Origin: Roseitranquillus sp963749675
Lineage (GTDB): Bacteria; Pseudomonadota; Alphaproteobacteria; Rhodobacterales; Rhodobacteraceae
Direction of reading: 5' to 3'
DNA: 64,000 nt
NCBI GenBank assembly: GCA_963749675.1
Contig: CAVVNT010000002.1
Span: 372,001-436,000 of the forward strand
Part shown: piece after piece, positions 62,968 through 64,000 of the stretch
Numbering within the stretch: the stretch's first letter is position 1
How the letters are laid out: each line of letters begins with the position of its first letter
Translations under genes and position numbers: made by a program
The notes under the pieces: model-generated
The model's database searches: none
What the model was told of the DNA's origin: nothing
The model's input: the letters and a program-made list of their open reading frames with translations, nothing else

Positions 62968-64000
62968 TCAGCGGCGGAAGAAGCGGAACGATGCCAAGCC
63001 GGCGGCGAGCAGCAGCAGCCCTCCCGGCAAGGGCACCGGCGCCGGCTGAAGGGCTTCGTGCCCGTCACCGCCCAGCGTCGAGGACGGCGGGGTCGTCGTC
63101 GTTGCGCCGGGACCTGGGTCGGGTTGCGGCTCGAAGAGGGAGGGCGGAGCCTTGGGCACCTTGGGCACCTCACGCACTCGCGCAGTCTCCGGACCGCTGC
63201 CGCGCCGAGCCTTTGGCCCACTCGCGAACAACCGCGGGTTCGGCAAATAGCCTGCGACACGCTCGTTGGACGGTCGCCTTGCCTGACTACCGCCATACGA
63301 GCGGGGTAGTAGCGGCAGGCGGAAATCCCGCGGTCTGAGGCTGCCGCTGCTGCGCGCTCCTGCATGCATGGCGCTATGCGTATTCAGGTGCAGCGGCGCC
63401 CGAAAGCTCCGCGGCGCAAGTCCATCGACGTCCCGGATCACCGCATCGATCACAGAAGTCTCCGCTACTGCCGGAGTCCCTACCGTCTCGCTGAAGAGGA
63501 TCGCATCGCTTGGCTGCAAGGCAACGAAGTTGACTGAGGCGAAGCGCAAGAGCTCCTGGATATCACGCGCGGTGTCTACGTTGACCGGCGAGGCCGGAAT
63601 CTCGCCGCAGGTCTCCTCGAGCCGGCGCAAGTAGGTATCGTACTCCCCATCGCGCAAGGGGCGGCCATAGATCTCGCGGGCCAGCTCCGCGGGGCTCAGC
63701 AGAGCGACGCAAGGTTGCGGAATGCAGAAGACCGGGCTTCGGAGATCGCCCTTGCCCGATGGAAACGCATCGTCCCAGCCGCCTCCATCGACACAACCGC
63801 CGCCGCTTGCGTCCCATTGCAGGTCTTCGCCAGCGTCGCTCATCGGATGCAGCACTGTATCGCCCGTAAACCGGAATCCGTAGAGAAGCGACGCCAGACG
63901 CGTTGTTTCAGCTTGCGGCGCCGTCGTCAGCGCCGTCTCCGGCAGGCTCATCACGGCCGATGCAGCGGGAACACCCCACAGCATCGCGAAACAGAGAACT
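62968..64000 (-). CDS. Secreted protein with VPLPA-like C-terminal sorting tail, 5' end outside window
   Basis: At least 338 residues; the frame is open to the window edge, with a signal-peptide-like start (VLCFAMLWGVPAASA). The middle has no domain I recognise but has several Cys residues (GGGCVDGGG, FCIPQPCVALL, EETCG). A Pro/Arg-rich, low-complexity region follows, and the C-terminus reads PVPLPGGLLLLAAGLASFRFFRR: motif, one membrane segment, basic end. This is the VPLPA-CTERM layout, the second in the window. Confidence 0.78.
   Translation of the reverse strand, partial: VLCFAMLWGVPAASAVMSLPETALTTAPQAETTRLASLLYGFRFTGDTVLHPMSDAGEDLQWDASGGGCVDGGGWDDAFPSGKGDLRSPVFCIPQPCVALLSPAELAREIYGRPLRDGEYDTYLRRLEETCGEIPASPVNVDTARDIQELLRFASVNFVALQPSDAILFSETVGTPAVAETSVIDAVIRDVDGLAPRSFRAPLHLNTHSAMHAGARSSGSLRPRDFRLPLLPRSYGGSQARRPSNERVAGYLPNPRLFASGPKARRGSGPETARVREVPKVPKAPPSLFEPQPDPGPGATTTTPPSSTLGGDGHEALQPAPVPLPGGLLLLAAGLASFRFFRR

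Noticed and set aside
1..64000. CRISPR arrays, tRNA or rRNA genes
   Set aside because: No regularly spaced direct repeats and no cloverleaf or rRNA-like sequence was noticed on reading; a dedicated scan such as tRNAscan-SE could still find a missed tRNA.

Overview
The window is GC-rich chromosomal DNA from an alphaproteobacterium, most likely a member of the Rhodobacterales (Rhodobacter/Roseobacter relatives). The pointers are the order dusB(nifR3)-ntrB-ntrC-ntrY-ntrX-trkA-trkH-hfq-hflX, an NtrC that lacks the sigma54 GAFTGA loop as in Rhodobacter capsulatus, a fused ispDF, and two proteins ending in VPLPA-type C-terminal sorting tails. No rRNA, tRNA or CRISPR array was seen.

Layout. 1-1.84 kb: 3' part of a PAS-GGDEF-EAL c-di-GMP enzyme. 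1.93-7.09 kb: a nested mobile block. An IS66-family element (12-bp perfect terminal repeats, 8-bp target duplication with one mismatch) has its tnpC split by a 2.6-kb unit that carries a large serine recombinase and two small genes. 7.2-17.8 kb: core genes (cfa, aspS, a response regulator, methylmalonyl-CoA epimerase, nitroreductase, two c-type cytochromes, hpt, ratA, pncC-pgpA-ispDF). 18-28.1 kb: the nitrogen-regulation and K+-uptake block. 28.2-35.8 kb: hfq, hflX, a penicillin-acylase-type hydrolase, a beta-hydroxyacid dehydrogenase, a SYLF lipoprotein, ssb, a lytic transglycosylase and a DUF1206 membrane protein. 35.9-46.1 kb: a double-ATPase peptide ABC protein, hemB, a small membrane protein, mfd and a badly frameshifted solute-binding protein. 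46.15-50.75 kb: a likely small RNA or attenuated leader, 3-hydroxybutyrate dehydrogenase, a patatin-like lipase, DUF502 and psuK-psuG. 50.9-52.8 kb: rpsB-tsf. 53-56.3 kb: an accessory patch with a LuxR-type regulator, an IS30 element whose catalytic Asp is changed to Gly, and an alpha/beta hydrolase that has lost its N-terminus at the IS30 edge. 56.6-62.7 kb: ybbP-ybbA diverging from tesA, then hemC diverging from hemE. The window ends inside a second VPLPA-tailed secreted protein.

Two themes deserve attention. First, the sequence contains many single-base frame breaks, mostly one extra base, including in genes that should be intact (mfd twice, ntrY, trkA, hfq). Residual insertion errors in the assembly are the simplest explanation there, whereas the transposase, recombinase and solute-binding genes carry so many breaks that real decay is also possible. 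Second, the most unusual structures are the serine-recombinase unit nested in IS66, with its intact three-gene layout and inverted repeats near the ends, and an 80-nt transcription unit with a clean sigma70 promoter and intrinsic terminator ahead of bdhA.
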